From: Selaginella moellendorffii
Lineage: Eukaryota > Streptophyta > Lycopodiopsida > Selaginellales > Selaginellaceae
Assembly: GCF_000143415.4 (NCBI RefSeq)
Contig: NW_003314283.1
Coordinates: forward strand, 1,860,825-1,924,824
Length of the DNA stretch: 64,000 bases
Reading direction: 5' to 3'
Below, in pieces: positions 23,211 to 33,089 of the stretch (position 1 is the first letter of the stretch; every line of letters begins with the position of its first letter). The notes under the pieces are model-generated. The model saw only the letters and a list, made by a program, of their open reading frames with translations, was not told the DNA's origin and did no database searches. A program made the position numbers and the translations under genes.

Positions 23211-23443
23211 TGTTATGATCCGGCGCAAAAAGACAAAGATCTAGTTGCCCTAGACTATGTTACGCCACCTCTTGAGGTTCCTCACCACCCAACCACCCCC
23301 GAGCTACCTCAAAAGCTCCACTGCACCGCCGCTCCATTGTGAGCCCTAGGGTAGGTTAAGTCCCTTACCCTAACATGCCTTAATATACCCTTGAGCCTCC
23401 CTTTGACCGATGTTGACCATGTAGTCAAAGCTGGCACCTAACA
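23211..23443 (-). repeat. Beta LTR inside the chimera
   Basis: 233 bp, TGTTAGGTGCCAGC...CGGATCATAACA on the minus strand, preceded by the polypurine tract GTTGGGGGGGAAGAAT. Same length as the beta LTRs at 41091 and 50367. Confidence 0.85.
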
Positions 23444-23517
23444 ATTCTTCCCCCCCAACAAAGTCCTTGTCCCAAGGACGAGTTGTACCGGTGATCACCC
23501 TTTCTGGGGAATCCTGC

Positions 23518-25431
23518 TCAAGCTCCTGATCCATCTTCCACAGCCGTATACATCAAGGAGGCATTGGGCCCGTCACTCTGAGATAGTACACCTTTCAATT
23601 GGCTGACATAAAATACCGGATGAATTTTCACCTCAGCTGGCAGCCGCACCCGATAAGCCGCTTTACCAATGTGCTCCAGCACTTCATATGGACCAGCATA
23701 TCGATGGGAAAGTTTATCACTCTTCCCTGTCCGTAAAGGCACCAAGGTGTTCTGCCGGACGGCACTTGACGGAAAGATCACTCGCACAAAGACGAGATCA
23801 CCCACCTTATATTCCTGGAATTGGCGATGCTCATTGGCAAACTTCTCCGCTCTATCCTGAGCTGCTTGCAAATTCCGTTTGCACACCACCAGAATCTCAT
23901 CAAGTTCTGTGGCCCGATCAGTTGCCTCGGAATCAAGCTTTTCTTGAACGTCCTTACTCAAATGCAATCCCAACTCCACCGCTATTCAAGGATGCCTTCT
24001 AAACATCGCAAAATAAGGACTTAGCTTGGTTCCACTGTGTTGGCTATTGTTGTAAGCAAATTGCACCAACAGAAGATATAAATCCCACTGTCCTTGCCTT
24101 TGACCAATACTACAATGTAACATATCCTCCACCACCTGATTCACACGCTCGGTTTGCCCATCTGTCTGAGAATGATCTCCACTCGAGAGTTTCAAAGTCA
24201 CTTGCATAGCCTTTGCAAAGCTTTTCCAAAATCCACTGGTGAACTTTGAATCTCGATCACTAATGATGTCCTCCGGCAAACCAAAATCAGGAAAAACCTT
24301 CTCCAAGTAAACCGCAGCCAAGTCTGAGGCAGTGACAGTCTTCCGAAGAGCCAACAACCGCACATAATTCGTCAACCGATCCACTATGACCCATACTTGC
24401 TCCTTTTGCCTCTGTGTTTGTGGCAAACAAGTGATGAAGTCCATAGAGATACTACACCAACGGCTCTGAGGAATAGGTAAAGGTTGCAAAAGTCCCCCCG
24501 GCTTCTCCCGTGGCACCTTAACCCACTGACAAAGTTCGCCTGATTTACAATACTTGAGGATATCAGCTTTCATATTCCTTCAATAAAAGTTGCGCTTAAT
24601 CAACTCATACGTCTTCTTCCCCCCAAAATGACCGGCCTCTGGACGATTATGATAGTGGAATAAAACTTGAGTAATTAACGCATCCACCCGTGGCAAATAT
24701 ACACGGCCATTATAGTAGAGAATCCCATCCACCAATGAGAAAGGGTCTTCCATTTGGTCTCGCAAAGAGGCCACCTCAGCATCTTGAGCCTGAGCATGCT
24801 CAACCAACTGCCCAAACTCGCTGACCACCTTACTCAAATGATGACAAAATCGTGTTCGTAACGTCGTCACATGACGAACACGAGATAAAGCATCTGCCAC
24901 CACATTTGATTTTCCCGGACGATGCTCAATAGGAAACTCCCCAAACTCCATGAGTTTGACCATCCAACGAGTTTGCCTAGTGTTCAACTCCTTCTGTGTG
25001 AAAAGATACACAAGTGGTTTGTGATCTGTCAACACCACAAACACTGCACCATAAAGATAGTGCCGCCACGTCTGTAAAGCATGAACAATAGAGAGTAACT
25101 CTTGCTCATATGTGGAATAACGTTGCTCCACGAAATTCAAAGTTCGACTCTCATATGCAATAGGCTGTCCCTCTTGCATGAGAACGCCTCCCAGTGCATA
25201 ACCACTCGCATCGCATGTCACCTCGTAAGGTTTCGATGGATCAGCAATGCGAAGCACTGGAGTCTCGCTCAACAATCGTTTCAACGCCACAAAACTCTCT
25301 TCTTGTGGCTTCTTCCACTCAAATGGCACATTCTTGCGTAACAACCGTGTCAAAGGAATAGCCACCTCTGCAAACTTATGCTGGAAACATCGGTAGTAAC
25401 TAGCCATACCAAGAAAACTGCGCAACTCAAC
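23518..25431 (-). pseudogene. Ty3/gypsy pol 3' half (RNase H, integrase), minus strand
   Basis: Continues the polyprotein after the nested delta array. RNase H: VTCDASGYALGG...YSTYEQELLSIV...VVLTDHKPL. Integrase zinc site: RPEAGHFGGKKT...CKSGELCQ (second Cys of the usual CxxC changed to Gly). Catalytic residues are seen at [20 protein letters not shown] and QTDGQTERVNQVVE. It ends with the conserved [31 protein letters not shown] tail. Stops break it near 24576 (Trp to stop) and 23983 (Arg to stop). Not functional. Confidence 0.85.
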
Positions 25432-26427
25432 TGTAAGCAACCAAAGGGAACGACTCTAGAGATGATCCATAGGGGTTCAAATATAAAGGGAAAGGGCCCA
25501 TGAATAAGAGTGCACCCCCTTTTCCAATCGGTCAAGGGTCTTGGGATAGTTGGAGTTAAGCGTCCTTGGGTTTGAATAGTACTGGGCTGGGTGACCTCCC
25601 GGGAAGTCCAAACTCAGGAGCTTACATTTGGTATCAGAGGGGTCTCGGGTCCGACTCTGTTGGTTGGCTAAGGGAATCACACCACATGTTGATTGACATC
25701 TGGCTGGTCCAGTTTGCTCCCGCTGGGCTCGACCTGAGGGGTAGGGTGTCAAGAGAGCGAGGCTCTCGGGAGAGCTGCGGCTCTCAGCTTCCGTTCACGA
25801 GGGCATGAACTTGCAGGGAAGCGTGGTGGATTGTAAGCAACCAAAGGGAACGATTCGAGAGACGATCCATTGGGGTTCAAATATAGAGGGAAAGGGCCCA
25901 TGAACAATAGTGCACCCCTTTTTCCAATCGGTTAAGGGTCTTGGGATATTTGGGGTTAAGCGTCCTTGGGTTTGAATAGTACTGGGCTGGGTGACCTCCC
26001 GGGAAGTCCAAATTCAGGAGTTTACATTTGGTATCAGAGAGGTCTCGGGTCCGACTCTGTTGGTTGGCTTAGGGGAATCGCACCACATGTTGATTGACAT
26101 CTGGCTGGTCCAATTTGCTCCCACTGGGCTCGACCCGAGGGGTAGGGTGTCAAAAGAGCGAGGCTCTCGGGAGAGCTGCGGCTCTCAGCTTCCGTTCACG
26201 AGGGCGTGAACTTGCAGGGAAGCGTGGTGGATTGTAAGCAACCAAAGGGAACGACTCTAGAGATGATCTATAGGGGTTCAAATATAGAGGGAAAGGGCCC
26301 ATGAATAAGAGTGCACCCCCTTTTCCAATCGGTTAAGGGTCTTGGGATAGTTGGGGTTAAGCGTCCTTGGGTGTGAATAGTACTGGGTTGGGTGACCTCC
26401 CGGGAAGTCCAAACTCAGGAGCTTACA
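25432..26427 (+). mobile_element. Delta TRIM: tandem LTR-interior-LTR-interior-LTR
   Basis: Three 195-bp LTRs (25432-25626, 25832-26026, 26233-26427; TGTAAGCAACC...TTACA) are separated by two interiors of 205-206 bp. Each interior starts with the primer site TTTGGTATCAGAG and ends with GCAGGGAAGCGTGGTGGAT before the next LTR. The whole array is flanked by TCAAC (25427-25431 and 26428-26432). It has no coding capacity. Orientation is opposite to the gypsy pol it interrupts. Confidence 0.92.
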
Positions 26428-26432
26428 TCAAC

Positions 26433-27920
26433 CACTGTAGTCAGTGTAGGCCAGTTTTCCACCACAGCCACCTTCCTTAGATCCGTCTTGACACCCTTAG
26501 ATGTCACAATATGGCCTAGATATTCCACCTCTGACTTTGCAAATTCACATTTGCTCTTCTTCGCATAAAGTTTGCTGTCACGAAGTAACAAAAGAACCTT
26601 GCGCAAATGCACCCTATGCTCCTCCATATTTTTGCTAAAAACAAGAATATCATCCAAGAAAATCTCCACAAAGTCATGAAGATAACGCCCAAATACCTTC
26701 GTCATCAACCGAGTAAATGTGGCCGGTGCATTTGTCAAACCAAACGGCATAATTGTAAACTCAAAATGTCCGAAGCTTGTGTTGAATGCCGTCTTGGAGA
26801 TAGATGCATCATCCATTGCAATCTGATGATATCCACTCCTGAGATCAATCTTGGTAAACACTCGTGCTTCACCAAGTTTGTCCAGGATATCATCCACACG
26901 TGGCATCGGCATCTTGTCCTTCACTGTCTTCTTGTTTAAAGCACGGTAGTCAATACACATCCGCATTGAACCATCTTTCTTCTTCACAAGCAAGACTGGA
27001 GCACCAAACGGAGACTTACTTAGCTGAATAAATCCAAACTCAAGTAACTCCTTGACTTGTCGTTGAACTTCTTGCTCCTCCGCATAACTTAACCGGAATG
27101 GACGCCAGTAAATGGGCTGTGTCCCCGGCTGCAATGTAATCCCATGCTCCACACCTCGTAATGGAGGCAATCCATGAGGAAGTTCAGATGGAAAAACATC
27201 AGAAAACTCATCAAGTACATCCCGTACTGCTGCTTCTCCCCCATACGTGCCTTGGTCCCCCAAGTCACGAACAAACAGCAAGTAACTTGAAAGTGCTTTT
27301 CCATTACGACAAGCCCACTTCAAAGATGTAGCAGAGAGCATAACAACTGGTGGTTGAACACCCTCGCCAAACCACACATCTTTAACGCCACCGTACTCCA
27401 GCGAGATATGCTTAATGCTCCACTTTATCTCTAGATCCACCTTCACCAACCATGGCATCCCAAGAATGAGATCCACACGATGGATATCTGCGAGATAAAA
27501 AGTCTCCACAAGTGTGGTTTTGCCAACGAACACTTCCAGCCCCTCGACACAAGCATCGAAATGCTGAGCAGAGGTAGCCGCACCTTCCACTGTGTATGGA
27601 AGAACTCCACGTGTGTTCAGGCAATGCTCCGCAACAAACTTTGCCGAAACAAAGTTGTCATCGCTCCCACTATCCAGTAAAATCCGCACTGGATCGCCAC
27701 GGAACACGCCCTCCAGCATTAAAGCTGATTCACGCGTATCCTCAAGCTCCATCTTGTTCCACACATAGTTGAGTTGACGAGCAACGATCGAAAGTCGCTT
27801 CCTCCGACCGGAATGGTCATTCTCCTCATCCTCACGCTGCAAAGTTTGCAACTTTTTAGTAACTGACTTACCGTGAGAAGATGATTGGCCATTCTTCTTG
27901 TCCTGCTGCTTGTTCTTCAA
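26433..27920 (-). pseudogene. Ty3/gypsy gag end, protease and reverse transcriptase, minus strand
   Basis: About 495 residues. Protease: VRILLDSGSDDNFVSAKFV. RT: MRMCIDYRALNKKTVKDKMP, IDLRSGYHQIAMDD, FGLTNAPATFTRLM, and the catalytic IFLDDILVFS. It ends where the delta array entered (TCAAC duplicated). The zinc-knuckle end of gag is just upstream (higher coordinate) in another frame. Confidence 0.88.
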
Positions 27921-28829
27921 CTACGGACAATCAGCCTTGTAGTGTCCAAGTTCGCCGCAATGATGACAACCCTGTCTATAATTCTTCACAAATAACTTCT
28001 GCTTCTTGGACCAGCATCTAAAGTAGTCACCACCGACTTCAACTTGTGATGCTTGTTCCCATCCTTGTGTCCACGGTGATCATCACGACGATTCTCGACA
28101 GAAGGACTCCGCGAACGCTTGCAAGACTTGTGCTTGTCATTGTCAAGTCAACGAGCCATCAAAGAGCTCCTCCAAACTCTTTGTAGGCTGAGAATGACAC
28201 AAGTGTTGCTGCATGCTCTCACTATGTAGGCCATCAATGAAGTAGGACTTGTTCTGATCTGGATCCTTCGTTGGAACACGACTAATCAAGCGAGTAAGCT
28301 TCTCAATATAATCCCCAAGCATCATTTTCCCTTGCTGGAAATGGTGAAGTTCTGTATGAGCATTCTCCACATCGTAATGAGGGGCAAAATGTAAACGGAA
28401 AGCAGCCTCAAACTCATCCATGGTAGACACTGGTGGTTTCTTATCCGCAACACGGGACTCCTCAAGCCAATTCCACCATTGAAGACCTGCATCACGCAAA
28501 ACCATCGGAATAGCCACTAAAGCCTCTGCATCTGGAGTTCCTCTAGCAGCCAAGAACTTCTTCACATTGGCTAGCCAAGCGAGACACTCGTCCACACCAC
28601 CATCACCGGAAAAAGTTGGAATCTTGAGTCGATCTACCAAAGAAGGCTTACTTGGAGCGCTACCCCATCCAGCCTCGAGTGCCTCAACCTGCCCATGCAT
28701 GGTATCCATCATGCCATGCATCTCGTCTTGTATCTCTTGCTGATTTCAGTTAAGGGCTCGCAACTCATGAACCACATCTTGAATGGTCCAAATCTCCGTA
28801 GGATTCCAGCGTTCAGCTTGGTCGGCCAT
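27921..28829 (-). pseudogene. Ty3/gypsy gag, minus strand, broken
   Basis: ATG at 28829 (MADQAERWNP) is followed by an early stop (ALN-stop-NQQ), then a long capsid-like frame (28721-28143: SLVDRLKIPTFSGDGGVDE, WWNWLEESRVADKK, LHHFQQGKMMLGDYIEKLTR) and a CCHC knuckle near 27960. Compared with the copies at 43.2 and 50.6 kb it lacks about 16 residues (the Asp/Gly-rich segment after WNP). Confidence 0.8.
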
Positions 28830-28853
28830 TGCAACCAACTGCTCCGATACCAA

Positions 28854-28957
28854 TGTTAGGATCCTATCCCTTACACCCTAAGCCAATGGACTAAAGGGGT
28901 GATCACTTGATTGCAGGGCCCTTTCTTTATCCTATTATCCTGACCTGGTGCCTAACA
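28854..28957 (-). repeat. Alpha LTR at the chimera's 5' end
   Basis: 104 bp. Followed on the minus strand by TTGGTATCGGAGC and then gypsy gag leader. Its primer site has the alpha base (CGG, not CAG), placing the alpha-to-beta switch at or just after the primer site. Confidence 0.85.
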
Positions 28958-29105
28958 ATATGATCGCAGACAATCATTCCCTAATAAAGGGAGAATTGTT
29001 AGGCACCAGATTAAGATAATAAAATAAAGAAAGGGCCTTGCAATCAAGTGATCACCCCTTTAGCCAATTGGCTTAAGGTGTAAGAGATAGGATCTTAACA
29101 GATTG

Positions 29106-29930
29106 TGACTATTGATTTTTAGGGTTTTACAGTTAGGGTTTGAACAGGGAAAGGCAAGAGAAAAGTGTTTCAATCTCACAATGCACTTCAAGACACTCCT
29201 CAATCAATATGATAGACACTCTCCAAGACACTCCTTAATCAATTGCTCCCAATGAATTGCCATCTCCTTGCTTTATTTCTTTCATTAGAGAAATAATGTT
29301 TTTTTTCTTGATTTTTGTTTTCTCTTGAACAATAGAAAGGATGGAGATGTCAGTTCTTGTATAAACTTACATCTCCTAGCATTCTATTTTGTTTTTTATT
29401 CAGTTTTTTACCCATCTTGGTCTTATTATTTCTTTTTATTTTCTTGTTGAAACATTGATTCACAAGTGAACCAATATCTCCCTATCATTGTTTTTCCTAT
29501 AGGTGAACTTTCCTTGTTTTTATCTTATATCTGGGGGTGAGATTCTTATATTTTAAAAAATAGGGAGAGATAGAGACATCAATTCTTGTGTGAACCAACA
29601 TCTTCAAGGATATTGTGATGTTTTTTTCATGATTTTAAAGACTTGACAGTACATTTCTCATGGAAATGGGAGGGTGGAAGATCTCAATTCTCATGCGAAC
29701 CAACTTCTCTCATATGTTTGTCATTTTTTCTTTTTCTTCGAGGCATCCCCGATCTCAAGAATTTTTTCTTTTTGAATATTAGAGAGGTAGGGTAAGGTTG
29801 GTTCTTATATGAACCTACCTCTCTTGGTGACTTGCATTTTTTTTCATTGTATTTCTTGTAGTTTACAATTGATTTTTAACTTCTTTTATTTATAAACGTT
29901 TCTTGTGAGAGCAGATATAAATCAAGCTTA
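29106..29930. other. AT-rich region, nothing recognised
   Basis: Homopolymer-rich sequence with scattered TTTTTC and TCTTG repeats. Phrases like ACCAACATCTCC and GTGAACC recur loosely. No gene seen. Confidence 0.4.
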
Positions 29931-29931
29931 A

Positions 29932-31650
29932 TTGGCTAGAACTTCTAAGAGGGGACTTGAATTTATAATGAGACAAGTTTGCTTTACTTTACAAGCTAGA
30001 CATTATAGTATTTTAATTTTTATTTTAGAGGAAGCATCAGACCATAACAATGAGATGGATACTGAGACAAACAATCAAACTGGTTTTAATGATATTGTTA
30101 TTAAGGTTGTTGGTACTAGTGCTCTTAATGCTGTGACTGCTAGTGGTAGGGTACTTATGCCTGATGGTGGTGGTGGTGGGGGAGCTGTGCCTTTGGCTGC
30201 TGAGGTTACTTATGGTGGGGTAAATAAGCCTATTGTAGGATATTGGTAGTGTGGTAGCTATATCTACTGTAAAGGCTATTAGAGGTGAAATTGTTTCTCG
30301 TATTCATAAATTTTAAAAATTTGTGAAACATTTCATAAATCCCTCTCTATATAGGAACTAGTAAAGCATTGGAGGAGTTCATTTACAACATCTCCAAAAG
30401 AAAAATATCCTTTGCCAAACAAAGCTTTTACTTGGAACTTTTCAACACTTAGCTGCAAAATAATGAAAAATGTTGCAAGACAAGGATAAAGAAGGTAATG
30501 AAGGAGAAGGTATACATTTCTTAAAGTATTCTACTAGTGAGGAGATGTTGCAAGTCTAGAATGAGAAGTTTCTTTCTTACACTTGCATAGATATCACCCT
30601 CAAGAAATATATTCATGTTTGTCTTGTAGAGAGAAATAAGGAAGGTTGGCTTCCTTATGGTGGGATGAGTTTAGCCAAGTTCAAGAACTAATTAGGACAA
30701 CCATTTCTTATGAGGTGCATAGTTCAAGTATTTTCTTAATTCTTGTTTATATACTTATATTATTGTTTCACTTTATAGATATTTAAAATAATACCACAAT
30801 GCACCCGTATACATGGCTAATGTTTTGCATAGGCTCTTAACTAGAGGCAAGAATCTTATGATGTATAAGATAGAGTTCTATTATCCTTATATATATGAGA
30901 GGGAGTTATGCCTATGGTCCCTTCAACTTGTGGAGCAGATGTCAACATTAAACTTTAAGTTGGATCTCTATCTCAAATGTCATCTAGGTTTGCTTGAATC
31001 TCAGCGCTTAGCTAGGAAATATTAACCTTGAGTTATATTCTTCTTTTCTAAAGGCTCTTTTTAACCATGACGACAATGTTGTTGAAGTTCAACAACAAAA
31101 CCAAGAATCCACACTTAGGAAATTGTTTAGGAGATGCCAAATCCAAATACCATTGAACTAAAGGAAATTGTACAAGAGATTCTAGCATAAGAGATTCCAG
31201 TGCATGCTCCTCACAAGCTCCAAAAGGGCCATCATGAAACTTTCATAAGAGCAAGGACTTTGATTTAGAACTTTTTTTGTTATTATTCTTGACTTTGCTT
31301 TTTTTTTCATAGATGTAGAGAATAGCCACAAGTCTTCTTGGTAGACTAGAACATTCTTTCCATCCCTCCTTATGGCTATAGACAACAACCTAAAAGAGCT
31401 CTCTTTCACAGCTATGCACAAAAGGGTTAGTAAGCATGAATTTTATCTCCAACTTCTAACTCTAATAATTTTTTTTTTAGGTTTGCCCTCTATCCCTAAC
31501 AGCCAATGCTGGGGAAGTTGCTATTCTCATTGGGGATTACATGTGACTTCTAGATGCTATTAATCAAGAGCTCTACATGCTTGATTAGTGGATCCATGGT
31601 CTAGGTCAACTCACACTTTATAAGAAGATTGATTTCATCTTCTTCAATCT
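29932..31650 (+). pseudogene. Decayed multi-exon gene or element upstream of repeat unit A copy 2
   Basis: Short frames on the plus strand (29932-30249 with a Gly-rich run; 30813-31025; 31372-31563) are interleaved with possible introns. None has a motif I can name. Position and strand suggest they are the 5' part of the same unit as 31650-32715. Confidence 0.25.
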
Positions 31651-32715
31651 TTTTAATAGGATGCACCACCCCATGGGGATACTCTTTCATAGAATGTGTT
31701 GCAAGCTCAATACATTTCCCAAATCTTATAGGTTGCAAGCAGCTTCATGACACACAAGGGTGTGATTGTCATAATCCTTAATGTGGGAAAGCCTTCTTAA
31801 ATAGCCATGTTGAGGACATAGGCTAAACGCACCTAGTGACTCTGCATAAGATGGCAAACTGGAATATGAAGATTTTCTTGCACACTTGGTTAACAATGAT
31901 TACAAATGTGACTTCTTTATTTACAAATTAACTCTTTTCTATTTGTTTTGCTAGGTTTATTCTTGGGATTACCATGCTCTATGCCATATTGGGAACTGTC
32001 AGAAGGCCACATGAGCTGACAAGTGTGTTGCTCTTTCTTTATTAGGACATAACAGCTCTATAGACATAATCCTGAAATTGATTGACTCAGAGGTTCTTCA
32101 TCCATCATTCCCTTGCTATCAACACTGTTCGGTCATGACCATGCAGATCTTGTTGGAGTTCCAAATGAGATTGTGCTTGAGAAGGAGAGTGCCTTTGAGG
32201 ATATTCTTAGGAGATTTTGCAATAGGTGATATTAGTGTTTGAAATAATCTATAATATTTATTCTAAAATATTTCTATGTTATTAGATCCACCCTTATCAC
32301 ATGTCTTGATGATGTGGAAGTTCATATGGACCAAAGTCAATTCCACTTACCTATTTATGCTGAATGCATGGCACAACATTTTATGCAACATGAGCCAATA
32401 GTAAAGGAGCATTCCGCTATACCCATTCCTGCATTTTTGGACATAGAAGCAAAAAAAGACTAAATATTTCTGATTTTAATAATAATTATATTGTTTAATA
32501 AATTATTTTCTTTCTTTGTAGACAAAAAGACTAGTTAGTGTCAAACCAATAACCTGTGTAAGCTTTTGGAATACCTTAAACACATAAATTTTAACCTAAA
32601 AAATCTTGGTTTACGATGAACTAAGTGCGTAACTTTAGCTAATTAGGGGACTGTATTAACTTCCTTTAACTTTCATTGACTTGAGCTCAACTCAAAAACT
32701 ACTCAGCCCCCCCCA
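31650..32715 (+). repeat. Repeat unit A, copy 2
   Basis: Aligns with 5981-6870. The coding block is recognisable but eroded: TATTCTTGGGATTACCATGC, CTTCATCC(A)TCATTCC, ATGCAGATCTTGTTGGAGTT, after which the motif-I region is deleted. It ends in GACTTGAGCTCAACTC and a C-rich run (32706-32725). Confidence 0.55.
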
Positions 32716-33089
32716 ACCCCAACCCCAAAATGGTTCAATAACACCTTAGGGAATTCCTTCAAAATTGGATCCTAAACTTCAATATCTTTCTTATACTTCC
32801 CCCCAAGAGATGCACTTTAGACTTCATTTGTATTAGTAATCTTGGGAAGAATGGTTTTATGATAGGAAGCCAAGGATGGATTGAGAGTGCAATGTTTTGC
32901 ATATCGAAGTTTGTGGCATTGTGAAAGAGATTGTCCAAACATACAATAATAGTGATACTCCATTGATTAATGTTTTTGAGTTGGTGAAGTGCACACATAA
33001 AATAGTTACGCATTTCTTTCTAATATGATCATGTCTCATTTGGTGTACGTTTATGGTGGGGTTTATATGAAGTGCATTCAAGAGGAGTT

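Larger units (their letters stand above)
22921..28957 (-). mobile_element. Chimeric Ty3/gypsy: alpha LTR - gag-pol - beta LTR - alpha interior - alpha LTR
   Basis: Read on the minus strand: alpha LTR 28957-28854; primer site and gag-pol of the beta gypsy family (28853 to about 23518); polypurine tract; beta LTR 23443-23211; alpha primer site and interior 23210-23025; alpha LTR 23024-22921. The outer flanks are GTATG (22916-22920) and ATATG (28958-28962), a 5-bp duplication with one change. A whole gypsy interior plus its own 3' LTR has thus been spliced between an alpha LTR and an alpha interior, both switches falling at the shared primer-binding sequence. Confidence 0.85.
22676..29100 (+). 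mobile_element. Outer alpha TRIM, split by a nested 6-kb insertion
   Basis: A 5' LTR at 22676-22786 (TGTTAGGCACC...CCTAACA; 111 bp because of a 7-bp duplication) is followed by the primer site TTGGTATCGGAGCC, interior 22787-22920, the nested composite, the rest of the interior (28958-28996), and the 3' LTR 28997-29100 (104 bp). The duplication GATTG lies on both outer sides (22671-22675 and 29101-29105), so the outer element is complete. Its interior is about 170 bp without the nested insert and codes for nothing. Confidence 0.85.
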
